Shown here one piece after another: positions 63,971 to 64,000 of a DNA stretch of 64,000 nt. The notes beneath the pieces are model-generated. The model was not told where the DNA came from, ran no database searches, and saw nothing but the letters and a program-made list of their open reading frames with translations. Both the position numbers and the translations under genes were made by a program. Position 1 is the first letter of the stretch; each line of letters begins with the position of its first letter. Origin of the DNA: Micromonospora andamanensis (GTDB lineage Bacteria > Actinomycetota > Actinomycetes > Mycobacteriales > Micromonosporaceae); contig NZ_BOOZ01000016.1 of NCBI RefSeq assembly GCF_016863495.1, positions 105,672 to 169,671 on the forward strand, in the 5' to 3' direction.

Positions 63971-64000
63971 GTTGATCATGAAGTTGTTGCCGCCCTGTCC
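63971..64000. repeat. Left part of a dispersed palindrome (copy C), cut by the window end
   Basis: GTTGATCATGAAGTTGTTGC resembles the left arms of the copies at 2062 and 47927 and follows the mraY stop by 40 bases. The other arm lies outside the window. Confidence 0.5.

Overview
The window is very GC-rich, packed with short-spaced operons (many ATGA/GTGA stop-start overlaps) and uses GTG starts often. Gene content and order point to a filamentous actinomycete of the Micromonosporaceae, Micromonospora-like (inference from protein character and synteny; no search was run). The order aroG / nfo / PASTA kinase / Rv2175c-like / polyprenyl synthase / metF ... mraZ-rsmH-ftsL-ftsI-murE-murF-mraY follows the Mycobacterium tuberculosis Rv2156-Rv2178 neighbourhood, expanded here by lineage-specific blocks.

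Layout. 0.1-11 kb: central metabolism and small genes (PPi-type phosphofructokinase, proC, two GNATs, an F420-type reductase, glutathione peroxidase, a secreted CBM2-GH18 chitinase, a lipoprotein, class II DAHP synthase, threonine aldolase, endonuclease IV). 11-17 kb: a four-PASTA Ser/Thr kinase divergent from a Rv2175c-like DNA-binding protein, a polyprenyl diphosphate synthase, an XRE regulator, metF and a CDP-alcohol phosphatidyltransferase. 17-22 kb (minus strand): a translationally coupled carotenoid-tailoring operon (CrtA-like, GNAT, CruF, GT2, CrtI-like). 22-33 kb: a LexA-type SOS box, a stem-loop-rich leader, a SAV_6107-type HEPN gene and the ImuA'-ImuB-DnaE2 mutasome, then a methyltransferase, a phosphodiesterase and DinB. 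33-45 kb: DUF3040, the MoxR-DUF58-transglutaminase operon and a six-gene Mrp antiporter operon. 44.9-48 kb: leuS behind a leucine attenuator. 48-52 kb: an ABC transporter divergent from a two-component system. 52-64 kb: the murT-gatD-TVP38 operon divergent from the start of the dcw cluster, which runs off the right end after mraY.

How the parts fit. The right end makes and amidates lipid II and builds the septum (mraZ control, RsmH, FtsL, FtsI, MurE, MurF, MraY, MurT/GatD). The PASTA kinase could sense muropeptides or lipid II. The middle is a DNA-damage and mutagenesis region. The carotenoid operon plausibly contributes to pigmentation and may draw on prenyl diphosphate from the nearby synthase, but no phytoene synthase is present.

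Non-coding signals of most interest: (1) a leaderless 12-residue leader peptide with three consecutive Leu codons plus mutually exclusive hairpins before leuS; (2) dispersed intergenic palindromes, two of which (2.06 kb and 47.9 kb) are the same ~60-bp element in opposite orientation, with a third cut by the window end; (3) a SOS box followed by five successive stem-loops before the HEPN/mutasome genes; (4) MraZ-type boxes spaced exactly 10 bp on both strands; (5) fourteen TAnnnT-like -10 hexamers placed 6-8 bases from start codons, indicating leaderless transcripts. I saw no rRNA, tRNA, CRISPR array, insertion sequence or prophage.
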